From: Acorus gramineus
Taxonomy: Eukaryota > Streptophyta > Magnoliopsida > Acorales > Acoraceae
Direction: 5' to 3'
Assembly (NCBI GenBank): GCA_030737835.1
Contig: CM060849.1
Location: 29,439,080-29,503,079 of the forward strand
DNA: 64,000 nucleotides
The position numbers were made by a program, and so were the translations under genes. The notes below the pieces were generated by a model, which had not been told where the DNA came from, did no database searches, and saw only the letters and a program-made list of their open reading frames with translations. Below are positions 49,376-60,787 of the stretch, in pieces (position 1 is the stretch's first letter; each line of letters begins with the position of its first letter).

Positions 49376-49866
49376 GAGAAAAATCCAAATAACCCCTCTA
49401 AATTATTTAAAATCCATATAACCCCCTGTCTTTTTCTAAAGTTTATATAATTCACTTAAAATACTATATAAATCCAAATAACCTTCTGAATTAAAATTTC
49501 GTTGAAAAATGAGAAAATTTTTACCAATATTCTACTTAATTAACCTTGACTAACAACACATTATAACAAAAAAAACCCATACAAAATGTTTAAAATGCGA
49601 AAAATCATCTGTAAATGATGATTTTATCATTCTGATAGATTATAAAATCCTATCTAGAGGAGTAAAATAATCATTTATAGATGATTTTTCACATTTTTTT
49701 TATATATTGTTAGGGTTAATTAGAAGAAATATTCATAAAATAATTCAATTTGTTAATGAAAATCTAATTTATGGAGCTATTTGGATTTATATAATGGATT
49801 TTTAAAAAAATCAAGGGGTTACAAATATTTTAGATAGTTTACAAGGGGGCTACATGGATGTTTCCC
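49376..49866. mobile_element. Mutator-type MITE, uninterrupted copy (relative of 59447-62916)
   Basis: The 491-bp element has ends GAGAAAAATCCAAATAACCC and GGCTACATGGATGTTTCCC as imperfect inverted repeats, and 9-bp flanks AATATCAAA and AATACCAAA. It aligns end to end with the outer parts of the interrupted element upstream of the GH17 gene. It lies about 90 bp upstream of the TATA motif of the aspartic protease gene. Confidence 0.82.
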
Positions 49867-49950
49867 AATACCAAAAAGCAAGCTCCACCCAAAAAGAAAA
49901 GGCACACCGCACACCTCCCATTAATTGCAAAACCACCCCTCCCACTCATA

Positions 49951-49962
49951 TATTATATATAG
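49951..49962 (+). promoter_or_regulatory. TATA box of the aspartic protease gene
   Basis: TATTATATATAG lies about 92-103 bp upstream of the start codon at 50054 and is followed by a CT/AC-rich leader without upstream ATG codons. Confidence 0.65.
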
Positions 49963-50053
49963 CACTCCTCACTCTCACTCCTCACTCACCACTCCTTCCC
50001 CGACCACCACCTCCCCAAAAAAAATTTAATTTTTTCAAAAACAAATAAAAAAA

Positions 50054-51493
50054 ATGAGGGTTTCCAAAACCCTTCCCATCTTCTTCCTCCTCCTCCTCTC
50101 CATCTGCATCCATGCCGTTTTTTCAGAAACCCCCCTCCAATACCAAACCCTCGAAATCACCCCCCTCCCCACCCCTCCCTCTCTCCAACAACCCTTCTCC
50201 GCCTCCGACATCTCCACCACCACCACCACCACCACCTCCCTCCGCCTCGCTCTCCACCACCGCGACTCTCTCCCCACCACCCTGTCCCCCTCCCAACTCC
50301 TCCACCATCGCCTCTCCCGCGACGCCATCCGCGTCGAAACCCTAATCTCCCGAGGACCCAACTCCACCCACCACCGTCTCCCCCCCAAAGACTTCACGGG
50401 CTCGGTCATCTCCGGGCTCTCCCAAGGCAGCGGAGAGTACTTCACCCGCATCGGCGTGGGCACCCCCTTCTCCCCCTACTTCATGGTCCTCGACACCGGC
50501 AGCGACATCATCTGGATCCAGTGCTCCCCCTGCAGGAAATGCTACTCCCAATCGGATCCCATCTTCGATCCGACCCGATCCAAGTCCTTCTCCCGCGTCC
50601 CCTGCTCCTCCCCGATCTGCCGCCGCCTCGACGTCTCCGCCTGCTCCCGCTCCACCGGCTCCTGCCTCTACCAGGTCAGCTACGGCGACGGCTCCGTCAC
50701 CCTCGGCGACTTCTCCACCGAAACCCTCACCTTCGACGGCGGCGCCCGCCTCGGCCGCATCGCCCTCGGCTGCGGCCACTCCAACCAGGGCCTCTTCGTC
50801 GGCGCCGCCGGCCTCCTCGGCCTCGGCCGCGGCCGCCTCTCCTTCCCCCCCCAGTCCGCCCGCCACCTCCGCCGCCGCTTCTCCTACTGCCTCGTCGACC
50901 GTCTCTCAAAAAAGCGATCGTCCACGTCGTCGTCGTCGATCGTGTTCGGCGACTCGGCCGTGCCGGAGCGCGCGGCGTACACGCCGCTGGTGGTGAATCC
51001 GAAGGCGGACACGTTCTACTACGTGGAGATGACGGGGATCAGCGTGGGCGGGGCGCGGGTCTCCGGGGTCGTCGCGGCGGAGATGAGGATGGACCCGGCG
51101 ACGGGGGAGGGAGGGGTGATCGTCGACTCGGGGACGTCGGTGACGCGCCTGCCCGCGCGCGCGTACGCGGCGGTGCGCGACGCGTTCCGCGCGGGCGCGG
51201 TGGGGCTGAGGGTCGCGCGCGGGGGGTACTCGCTGTTCGACACGTGTTACGATCTTTCGGGAAGGGCGGAGGTGAAGGTGCCGACGGTGGTGATGCACTT
51301 CGCGGGAGGGGCGGACGTGTCGCTGCCCGCGGAGAATTACTTGATCCCCGTGACGTCGAGCGGGTTGTTCTGCTTCGCGTTCGCGGCGACGAACGGCGGG
51401 CTCTCGATCATCGGGAACATACAGCAGCAGGGGTTCAGGGTGGTGTTTGATGGGGCGGGGGCCAGGCTTGGGTTCGTGCCGAATGGGTGCTAG
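50054..51493 (+). CDS. APF2: Nepenthesin-like aspartic protease, APF2 type
   Basis: A single-exon gene of 479 residues. It has a signal peptide (about 1-24), a pro-segment with a Thr run, and an A1-type aspartic protease domain from about 128. Both catalytic motifs are intact: DTGS at Asp147 and DSGT at Asp358. The N-lobe contains the cysteine-rich nepenthesin-type insert (CSPCRKCYSQSDPIFDP, CLYQVSYGDGS). The C-terminus reads GGLSIIGNIQQQGFRVVFD, typical of the Arabidopsis At1g01300/At3g61820 group. The product should be secreted or vacuolar/apoplastic. GC content is very high and third positions are almost all G or C, unlike the AT-rich flanks. The APF2 name is by best recall; sister genes of the group are possible. 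Confidence 0.93.
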   Translation: MRVSKTLPIFFLLLLSICIHAVFSETPLQYQTLEITPLPTPPSLQQPFSASDISTTTTTTTSLRLALHHRDSLPTTLSPSQLLHHRLSRDAIRVETLISRGPNSTHHRLPPKDFTGSVISGLSQGSGEYFTRIGVGTPFSPYFMVLDTGSDIIWIQCSPCRKCYSQSDPIFDPTRSKSFSRVPCSSPICRRLDVSACSRSTGSCLYQVSYGDGSVTLGDFSTETLTFDGGARLGRIALGCGHSNQGLFVGAAGLLGLGRGRLSFPPQSARHLRRRFSYCLVDRLSKKRSSTSSSSIVFGDSAVPERAAYTPLVVNPKADTFYYVEMTGISVGGARVSGVVAAEMRMDPATGEGGVIVDSGTSVTRLPARAYAAVRDAFRAGAVGLRVARGGYSLFDTCYDLSGRAEVKVPTVVMHFAGGADVSLPAENYLIPVTSSGLFCFAFAATNGGLSIIGNIQQQGFRVVFDGAGARLGFVPNGC

Positions 51494-51509
51494 GTGGGTC
51501 TCTGGCTAC

Positions 51510-51543
<34 letters not shown>

Positions 51544-53770
51544 GTCGTTTGGTTTGTTCTTGGTGGTGGTGGTGTTGTACTTTAATTTTGTATTTTGTTG
51601 TGTGTTTTTTGTTGTTTTTGTTTTTAAGATATGGGCAATCGAAGAGGGGTTTCTGAATGGAAATTTAGATTGAGAATGGCATAATTGTATGGTGTTTTTA
51701 AGATTTTTAGTGATAGTGGTTATTGATGACTGATTGGGAATTTGAGATCTATATTGGGGGGGGGGCATGCAGTAAGGATAACTCTTCAATGAGAGAGTTT
51801 TTTATTTTGATTGATAGGTTTTCAGTTTAATTTAATATTATAAAGAATGTTTTTACGAGATCATATTAGACAACAGAGACGTGGATCGCGGCGACAATGG
51901 AGGAGTCGAGAAAGAAGTGGGTGTGAGCGTTTGAAAAAGACACATTTCACGGCAGCGTCACATGGGGACTGGTGATGGCCATTTGTCTCGTAACGGCGAC
52001 TTCTGTCTATCTTTTCAACACTTTTTTTTATTCGGTCTATGTGTGTTGAAGGCTCTTTTTTTATTTTTAGAAAAACATTCTGATACTTGTTTTTTTTTAG
52101 AAAAACAAGAAAGAATATATGTTTTTTTTTTTTTTTTTTTGGCATATAACTCTTCAAATATATGTTAATTATTTTTGTATTATTGTAAATCACGTTTTTT
52201 ATATATCATTTAATCACTTGTTCTGATTAAAATCTAACTTAAATATAGTTGAAAAAAATGATAAAAATAACTTTAGCTTAATGTTTATAATAACAGTCTA
52301 ATCTTTGTAATAATAATAATAATGGATTGTTGACCACTTAATTGATTATTTTTTCCTCTTTCCATATTTAATTCAAATTAAATATATATGTTAGACTTTT
52401 CTATATTTAAAATAAATATGATTGTAAATCTTTGTTGATTAAACATCTTTCGTTTAAAACTTGAATTATATATTTTTTTATATATTAACAAATATGAATG
52501 TTATATTATAAAAATTAATACTATATTATAAGAGAATGTATTAAAAAAAAAATTTAAAAAAAGATATTTTAGTCTTTCTACGTGACTAAATCGAACTAAA
52601 TCGTGTTAATTAACATATATAGAAACATAATAGGAAACTTAACTAATGTGATAAATATATAAAATTTTTATATTTTTGAATGATATAAAAGAAATTAGAG
52701 TCTTGAGAATAGTATAAAAATAAATATCATTTTTTTCAAGGGATTTATGTAAAATAAGAATAGTAATAATAATATTAATTACTATTATTATTATTATTAT
52801 TGGGGTTGAAGATGGGTGTGATAAATGTTTTGTGCGGCTATCTTATCTTTGGCAGAGTGTAAAGAAAACATCGTCGGTGGGTGAGTGAATAACAGCAGAA
52901 GCATTAATACATGATCGATGGTTGAAAACAGCGCGCACGCACATGATTCCAGGATTATACGGTGCTCGTATCTAATGCGCCAAAAAAATAGATAAAAGAA
53001 ATACATGCGCTTCAATTAATATCACAATGTAAACTAAGCCCAATTTTTTATTCAAAAGTAAATTATTGATTCATGATTATTTTAATATAAATAAAGATAA
53101 AATAATTTTATATTTGATTGTATTTTGAATTATTGTAATTGAGAAACGTAATGATAAATTTGTTTGTTATTTGGATAAAATGTAAATAAAGTGTGGATAA
53201 ATATTAGTAAGAGATAAAAAAAAATGATGATAGTTGATTTAACTATTGATTTATAAGAGGTGATAATTGATTTAACGGTGAGCCCACATATTCTTTTGAT
53301 TTAAATAACATGAAATAACTTAATTATAACGAATGAATGGAATTCATATACCACTTTATACTAGTTCATTCTGATATATAAATTCTCATTTATTACAGTC
53401 ATCCAAACATCCATAATGAGATTATTTCAACTAATTTCAATTTATTGCGGGCTTATTTTCGAACCTAACATGAGCTAAGAGAACCACTCATAATGAGTCA
53501 TAATACATTCAGCCCCCTCACGTTTTTATGGTTTTTTAAGGAAAAATGATAAAAAAGATCTCTTAAAAGTTAGAAATATCAATATCAATTACTTTTTAAA
53601 ATTATACTTAAAAAAGTTTCATTTCACCATTTTAGAAATACGAAAGATTGATCTACCATTATGTAACTAAATCTTTAACGTCCCTCTAACCCTATTAGGT
53701 TATTACACACCAAAAACTTATTTTTCCTACAAAACAATAATTTATCTATACATGACCAAAATCAATTCTC
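51494..53770. other. 3' flank of the protease gene and AT-rich spacer
   Basis: The start is the 3' untranslated region. No other gene was found; the remainder is AT-rich with homopolymer runs. Confidence 0.5.
51512..51541. repeat. (CT)n microsatellite in the 3' UTR
   Basis: About 29 bp of uninterrupted CT starts 19 bp after the stop codon. Confidence 0.95.
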
Positions 53771-53773
53771 TTA

Positions 53774-54246
53774 CCCTCCGTTTGGATTGAAGAATTGAGT
53801 TATTCTGGATAGATAACTATGCCAGTATAGATGAAAATTCTACATGAATAAGAGATTTTCTGTTTGGTTGTGTTTTTTTTTATTCTTCATTGGAAAACGT
53901 AAGAATAAAGGTTGAGTTGTTTGATTGATGAAGAATAAAATATAAATAAATTGTAAAAAGTTGATTTGACATGTAGACCCTATTAATGTATAAGAGGTGT
54001 TAATAGGTGATTTGATGTGATGAGATATGATTTTTTTTAATATGATGGTGAGCCTCAATTATCAATAGGAATAAATAAACTGGATATAGCTTATCTTAGG
54101 GGTTACTTAGAATTGTTATACTCTCTTATACTCGTTTTAGTAATACCAAGTTTTACTCTGCAAACAAACAGCTATATTCTCTATCCGTTTTTATATCACT
54201 CTTATACCGCCCTTATACTCCCTTAACCCGTGATCCAAACAAAGGG
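53774..54246. mobile_element. Tourist-like MITE (PIF/Harbinger)
   Basis: The 473-bp unit is flanked by TTA at 53771-53773 and 54247-54249. Its ends CCCTCCGTTTGGATTG and GTGATCCAAACAAAGGG are inverted repeats. TTA duplication with such ends is the Tourist/PIF-Harbinger pattern. It is non-coding. Confidence 0.8.
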
Positions 54247-54249
54247 TTA

Positions 54250-56852
54250 GTGGTTTTGTTATTATATATCATATTGTGTGTTTCTTTTATATATATATAC
54301 ACACACTTACATTATGTTATTTATCATTTTTCATTGTGTATAATCATAATATGTAATTTAAATCTGTTTTGTGTCTCAATGCAACAGATAATATTTTAAT
54401 ATTCTAAATCCTTAATTATTTACAATTTCTTTTGCTAATTCACATATTTTTATGACATCATTAATACAAATCCATTTTGTTAAAGAAGCATCAACGTTTT
54501 TTTGAGTTCATCATAAAAAAAACTCAAATTATATTGATACATATTTTACAAAATCCATATAACAAAAAATTTAGAATAAAAAAAGTTGATCAATATGAAA
54601 ATGTGTGAAATATATTAACAAAATTAAAAGAGTGAAATATTTTAACAAAATTAAGAAGCTATGAAATATATTAAGGATCTAATTGCATAAAGATAAATTG
54701 ATCTTTTATGTTTTCAAAATTGTGAAATAAGATTTTTTTAGACATAATTTTCAAAAGTGGTTGATTCAAGTGTTTCTAACTTTTAAAAGATTTTTTTTTA
54801 TCATTTTTCCTTTTATATATATATATATATATATATATTGAATGCGTTTATTTATGTAACTTGAGGAAGAAAAATATATTGAAATAATAAAATATCTATT
54901 GAGACAGACAGCGACGTGACGACTATCAAAGAGCTATAAAAGTTAATATAGATGGACGATTTGAATAGGTACTCTTCAGTGGGCACACCACACCGTGGGG
55001 GAAGGAGCGCGTGGTCCACGCTTTTTTCTATTTCATCGGAACTTTTTTGTTTTGCTATCTAGATCATGTGTTTTTATTTGGAGGCTATATAAATGTGATT
55101 TTTTTATATATATAAATGCATATAATCATAATTAAAAGTATATAACCAAAAAAAGTTATATATGAATTGTGATTTGCGAATACATATTTATCTGGAAGAT
55201 GATTTGTAAAAAGTTTAGCATATTTTTTATAACAAAGGGTTGATTTATAATTTATTCAATAAAAATTCATCAAAGATATTTTAGTAACTACTACCAGTTC
55301 TAACAAGTTCAAATTTATTTATGTATATAAAAATGGTGCTATTCATTAGGTTTTATCACACTCATCCCGTCAATGCACTCATGTGTGGAATACATTGAAT
55401 GATGGGATATTGGGATGTGAATCATGTGATGCAATTGAGTCCAAACACATGACGTAATACAAACAAAAAGAACATTGTTTTGTTCACAAATAATTTTTTT
55501 GCCAAAAAATATAATAAAAATGAATTGGAAGATCAAGACCATTCATTCAACGTAAAAGTGCATTGAACGGACCATCGTAATCACCTAGTATAACACCACT
55601 AACACAATAAATAGGTAAAAAAAAAAAAAAAAAAATCTATATTGTTCAGAGAAAAAAAAAAAAAAAACAATCCTAATCAAACATCCAGAATTCTAGATAG
55701 ATAAAAAGCATGAACATTTTCCAATGTTGCTTCACATATTAAGCAGGTTTTTCCCCCACCAATTCTATGGAGAGTAACAAAAAAATAATCCTTTTTTTTT
55801 AACAAAGTTACTTTTGATCGTTTCAAGTATTAAGCTTTTCACTGAACACAGCAGGACTTGCAGAAATGGATCACTGGATTTTACGTAATGCATTGTTTGA
55901 TAGTGTTTGATTATTCTGACCTGATGAATTGTTGAAGGTGAAAATGTCAGCTTGCTCCTCTGTTTGTTTTGCCGGCGTGTGGGGATGCTTGGAAATTGAG
56001 ATGAGGTTGGATTAAAGAAGACCTGCAATAATGCCCAACAATTGAATATGGTCATAGAAAGTAAGATGGATCCATCATTGAAACAAAATAGTACATGTTG
56101 GTAGCTCACACACCAACATAACTACATAATAACTGATTATGCTAAAAGTTCACATGTCCATGATGGAGAAGATGACAAATTGGCAATGTAGTTACATCAC
56201 AATAACAAATACAAAGCTAGACTCTATATAGACAGGTTATATAAGTTATAACATGATAGCTCAATGATGTACATAATTCCAATGATGGAGAAAAATATAA
56301 ATATTCCAAAAACGAAGAGAAGCACACAAGTATGTACGAATTTCTTTTCTGTTGACAATAAATGCAATTATGTTTTCACAGGAATTGGTGAAAAACTTGC
56401 ACACCTTGAATTGAAAATTTCAATATCATAACTAGAAAGAAATATAAGCAAGAATTGAAAATTATTCGTAACATTCTGCTACAAGAATTTTTACAAATAT
56501 AAAGGCCGTCAACAGATTAAATGCACCACATAGACACTACAGAGAAGCAAAGTTATTCATTGAAAGGTATATTTATTTAGTGAACATTACTTTCTGTCCC
56601 TAGGCTGCTAACGTGTTGGCTACATATTCAGCTGAAACTGGTCTGGTTGGGCAGTGATTCTATTCAACTATGCCTTCATGTATTCAACATATCCTTGTGT
56701 CAGGCACAACAGCACTTGGATGGTCCTGAATAAAAACCCCAATCCATGGATCTTATACTTGAAAAAAAAAAAAAACGCAGATTCTTTACAGAATGAAATT
56801 TCAAATATTACGCATGCTGGAGATTCTCAATATATGTGTACTGCTCACCTCA
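54250..56852. other. AT-rich spacer and GH17 gene 3' flank
   Basis: The right end should contain the 3' untranslated region of the GH17 gene. On the minus strand a GAG|GTGAGC donor lies about 10-15 bp after the stop, and an ATTATTGCAG acceptor lies near 56020, so a 3'-UTR intron is possible. Short TA arrays occur near 54815-54839. No other gene was recognised. Confidence 0.45.
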
Positions 56853-59349
56853 TCATGAAAATTTGCTAAAATGAGAAGTTTCTTTATTCTGAAGTTCCAT
56901 TGCATCATGAGGGAGATCATATGTGCGCAAATCATACTTTCTTGTGCCATTTGCATAGAACAGGCCCCAATGCTTCTCTGTGGGGGCACCCCCTTTCATA
57001 TCTTCATCAAAGAGGGCAAATATAAATGTCAGAACTGGGACGCCAGGTCTCAGAGGAGTTCCCTTTATTGGCTTCCTTGTCACATGCTCCACAAGTCTCT
57101 GATTGAAGATGGCAGCATTATGAAGAGATGCCGCAGTGTCCTCTGGGTTTCCTTGTGTAGGCCAGCCAGTCTCTGTGACCACTAGAGGCAAATTGTAGAA
57201 TCCAAGAGAAAATGCAGCAGAGTTTAGAGCATCCACTAGAAGATCAAACAGGTTCGTGTACAAAAGCCCAGTATTCGGGTCCGTATAATTGTATTGTTTG
57301 GGATTATCAGCAAATAAAGCGAATTCAAGAGGTATGGATGGAGCTTCTTTATAGGTCAGATATGGATAAAGGTTCACCATAAACGAGGAATTTATTTGAT
57401 CGAGGAATGCCAATAGAGGTCGGAGCACAGGTTCTGCAATCGACTCTTGAAATATAGCATCTGATGGGGGAAACCGCACGGCTAAAATGGCTAAAGAATG
57501 TGGGGTGGAAACTTGGATGTTTTGATGCAATCCAAATTTCTTTAGTGATTCATATACATTGTTCATAGCTTTTAAGAGAATTGTGGAAAATTCTGGGAGC
57601 ATGGAAACCTCAGTCCCAACAGTAATAGATGAAATTTTTGTGTTTGAGTATAGAGGACGGCTTAGTTGCTTGATGATAAGGTCAGCCTGTGATGGATCAT
57701 TGGCTACTGATGATATATATTCATTCGGAATGCACACAGACAGGGAGATACCAGTGTTGGAAAAAGCTCTAATTACAGAAAGATCCATGTCAAAAGTCTT
57801 CACGTTCTTTATGGAGAGTGAATTTATTAGCTTCGCTGCTGTCTGAGGAGATGGAAGGTTGGAGCCCAAGCGTCCATAGTTTACTCCAAGTTTGGTATCT
57901 GCATATACATGTTTTTGGCTTTCATGAACATTTACAGATCCAAGCTTAAGAATATAAAATCTAAATGAAAATAAATGTTCGAGAAATAGTACATATAAAG
58001 GAAATAAGCTTGGTTGACATTGAATGATACAAAAAGATCTCAATACAAAACAGTGACCAAATGTCCAAAGCGGAAATGAATCAGATATTCCAAGCAATGG
58101 CCATACAGGAAAAAAAAAGTGTATACTGCGAAATAGCTGGTCTGTGATTTCTATACATGTGTGCATGCACATTATCTTTTGCATGTGTGTGCACGTACGC
58201 ACATGTGCTACGTTATGTGCAAGTGTGCCAAGAAATGATTCAGTAAGCCAGCTTGCACATCATATCCGGCAAGCATGTCAAGAGCACCTTAAGTTTACTC
58301 TGAACAATCAAATGGCACAGCAGAGGTGAATTTGTCAATTTATCGAACTTTCTTTATTCCTCCACATTTTGATATCCACCTTTCCATCTCACTGAGAAAG
58401 AACTATAAACCTAAAGTGAAGTTCGATGAGATAGGCGACACCCAAAATAAACAAGCATTCCAATTATGTGCTTGTAATCATCACTCAAAGAGAGCTCAAG
58501 AAATCCATTTAACATGCGCAAAGTGGCCATTTACAGGTAATAAAATTTATTGTTTTTAGTTACCTAATCAGAACTGAAAACTGTCTAAAGCAAACATACA
58601 TAATCAAAAACTTAAAGTCAACACTCCACCAAAATAAGGAACACAGACAAAAATAATCATGCAACCAGGAAAACAACTAAACCTCAAAAGCAAACACATA
58701 CATTCATCACTGATGTTTTACCAACAATATCACAGCATTGCCGGACGGCGCTTTAGGCAAACTCCTAAAATGAGCCCCCCCCTATAAATTCACACAATAA
58801 AATTGATAACTACAACTTTTTTTAGACAATCTACCATGATGCATTAATCATGACTGGTATAATTAAACAAGAAAACATTAAAACCTCCCAAGCTACCACA
58901 GTAGCAGATAGAACTATTGAGCCAAGCCCTCACACACTTTACTCCTCCATATTTTTCATTCACAACGAACACTCGCTTATCATAATTAAAATTTGATCTA
59001 ACCGAACAAAAATCAGGAATTCAAAGGATCGAAGAGACGCCACAAACACAAACACGAAAACCTAGATGAAAGATCTACAGAACACCTAGGTAGACCATAG
59101 ACGTCGAATCTGATATCAGGAACTCAAAATCTTGAATAAAAAAGACATCGATCGACCAACCCCGACAAATCCAAACCCTCCGATTCGCAAGGAGGGGAAG
59201 CTCAAAGAAGGGGGGAGGAATGTTCAGTCCGTACCTTGGAAGGGCTGAATGCGATACGAAGATCCAATCCCGAAAAGAACGAACGATGAGAATAAGAAGA
59301 AGAAGATCAAGAGAGATCCGGATCTCGCTAGGGTTTCTCCCGGCTTCAT
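56853..59349 (-). CDS. Glucan endo-1,3-beta-glucosidase (GH17)
   Basis: Exon 1 (59349-59235) encodes a signal peptide with hydrophobic core LLIFFFLFSSFVLFGIG. Exon 2 (57898-56853) encodes the enzyme. The 1.3-kb intron is GT-AG and the join is in phase (G|AT, Asp39), giving 386 residues. The GH17 domain starts at LGVNYGRLGSNLPSP. The likely acid/base is Glu135 in ITVGTEVS (usually VGNEV) and the nucleophile is Glu281 in VVTETGWP; FALFDEDMKGG and HWGLFYANGT follow. There is no CBM43/X8 module and no clear GPI signal; the tail after KYDL is short and polar. The likely role is hydrolysis of cell-wall or plasmodesmal callose after secretion. The frame open through the intron at 57899-58202 is intronic, not coding. 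Confidence 0.92.
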
Positions 59350-59539
59350 GTCTTCTCCTCTTCAAAGAGAAGCTGAGTCTCGACTCGACTTTTCGTTGGT
59401 TTTCGAGGGCGGGAGAGGAGACACATATGGAGGGGGAAAAAAGAGAGGGAAAAATCCATTTTACCCCTTGTAAACGGCATGAAATTTAAATAACCTCCCT
59501 ACTTTTTCTGAAATCTATGTAACCCCTCAAAACACTTAT

Positions 59540-60474
59540 CCCGTTTGGTTCGTGTCATTTTTTTTTATAGAATTACTTTACTATGAATCAGTTTATCAGG
59601 AATTATTTTACCAGGAATTCTGATTCCATCAGTCTGTTTGGTTCGCTAGTGGATTTCTCCAAATAATCATTTTCAAGTGTTTGGTTCATACATGAAAAAT
59701 GATAAAGAATTTCATTTAAATGTCTAAAATATCATTACTATTATATATATACTAGTAAAATTTATTTCTTTATCTATATCACAATAATAAAAATAAATAA
59801 TTTTTTTTATAATTTTTTTTATAAATATTTAATGAATGCAAATTAATAAAATAACCAATTATGTAATTAAACATATAATAATAGTAATTTTTCTAAATCA
59901 GTTGAATATTATGAACTCCTCTAAAAACTAAATAAACAATTTTATTAGTTAGGATTCAGATGCATTGCTTTATGCTTAAACCCACATCACACATCACATA
60001 TTATACCAATTATAATAATATCTAAACCCATCTACAAAAATAAAAACTAAATTTAAAAATATAAATTAATATCTAATACACAGTTTAAATTTTTGCATAT
60101 CACATATAAAAATTATAATAGAATTTTTTAGTTAAAAAATTAAAATGACTATATAAACCCATTATATGGGTGATGGAAAAAAAAAAGAAAAAAGTGGAGG
60201 CTGTTTATTTTAGAATGGATATACATAGTAATTTCATTAATTTGTAAAGAGTATAATAGTAATCTAATTTAGGATTCTTATGGAATTTGAGATTACCACC
60301 ACAAGGGTGGGAATCTGATTCCATTCTATTTTCCTATATGGATGGATTTTAATTTTGGTGGGGCCCACAATTACCATGAAAATTACCATCAACCAAACAC
60401 TGGATTTTATATACTTTCATGATAAACTCATATGGAAATCAAATTCCATCCCAGAAATGACACGAACCAAATGG
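59540..60474. mobile_element. TIR element with CCGTTTGGTTCGTGTCATT ends
   Basis: The 935-bp element has near-perfect terminal inverted repeats, CCGTTTGGTTCGTGTCATTT against AAATGACACGAACCAAATGG. TAT flanks both sides (59537-59539 and 60475-60477). The relative at 49376-49866 has the uninterrupted site (ACTATATAAATCC). The 3-bp duplication suggests PIF/Harbinger. It has no coding frame. Confidence 0.8.
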
Positions 60475-60787
60475 TATGTAAATCCAAATAGCCCTTTGAC
60501 TCCTTGAGTTAAATTCTCGTTGACATATGAAAAATATTATATGAATATTTCGTTTGATAAACGTTAACTGAAAATACAATGCACTAAAAATCTTCTACAA
60601 TATATTAAAAATATAAAAAATCATTTATAAATGACGATTTTAACCCATCAGATAAGGTTGTATAATTTGTTCGGAGGAGTAAAATCTTCATTTATAAATA
60701 GTTTTTTACATTTTTAATACATTGTAATGCATTTTTTTGTATATTGTGATTTTCAGTCATGATTAATCAAATAAAATATTCATAAAC

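Noticed and set aside
50342..51450. Long frames antisense to, or in other frames of, the aspartic protease (174, 309 and 130 codons)
   Set aside because: They are by-products of extreme GC3 in the protease gene; their composition is almost pure G/A/E/V or R/P/L.
56871..57185. 104-codon plus-strand frame
   Set aside because: It is antisense to the GH17 catalytic exon.
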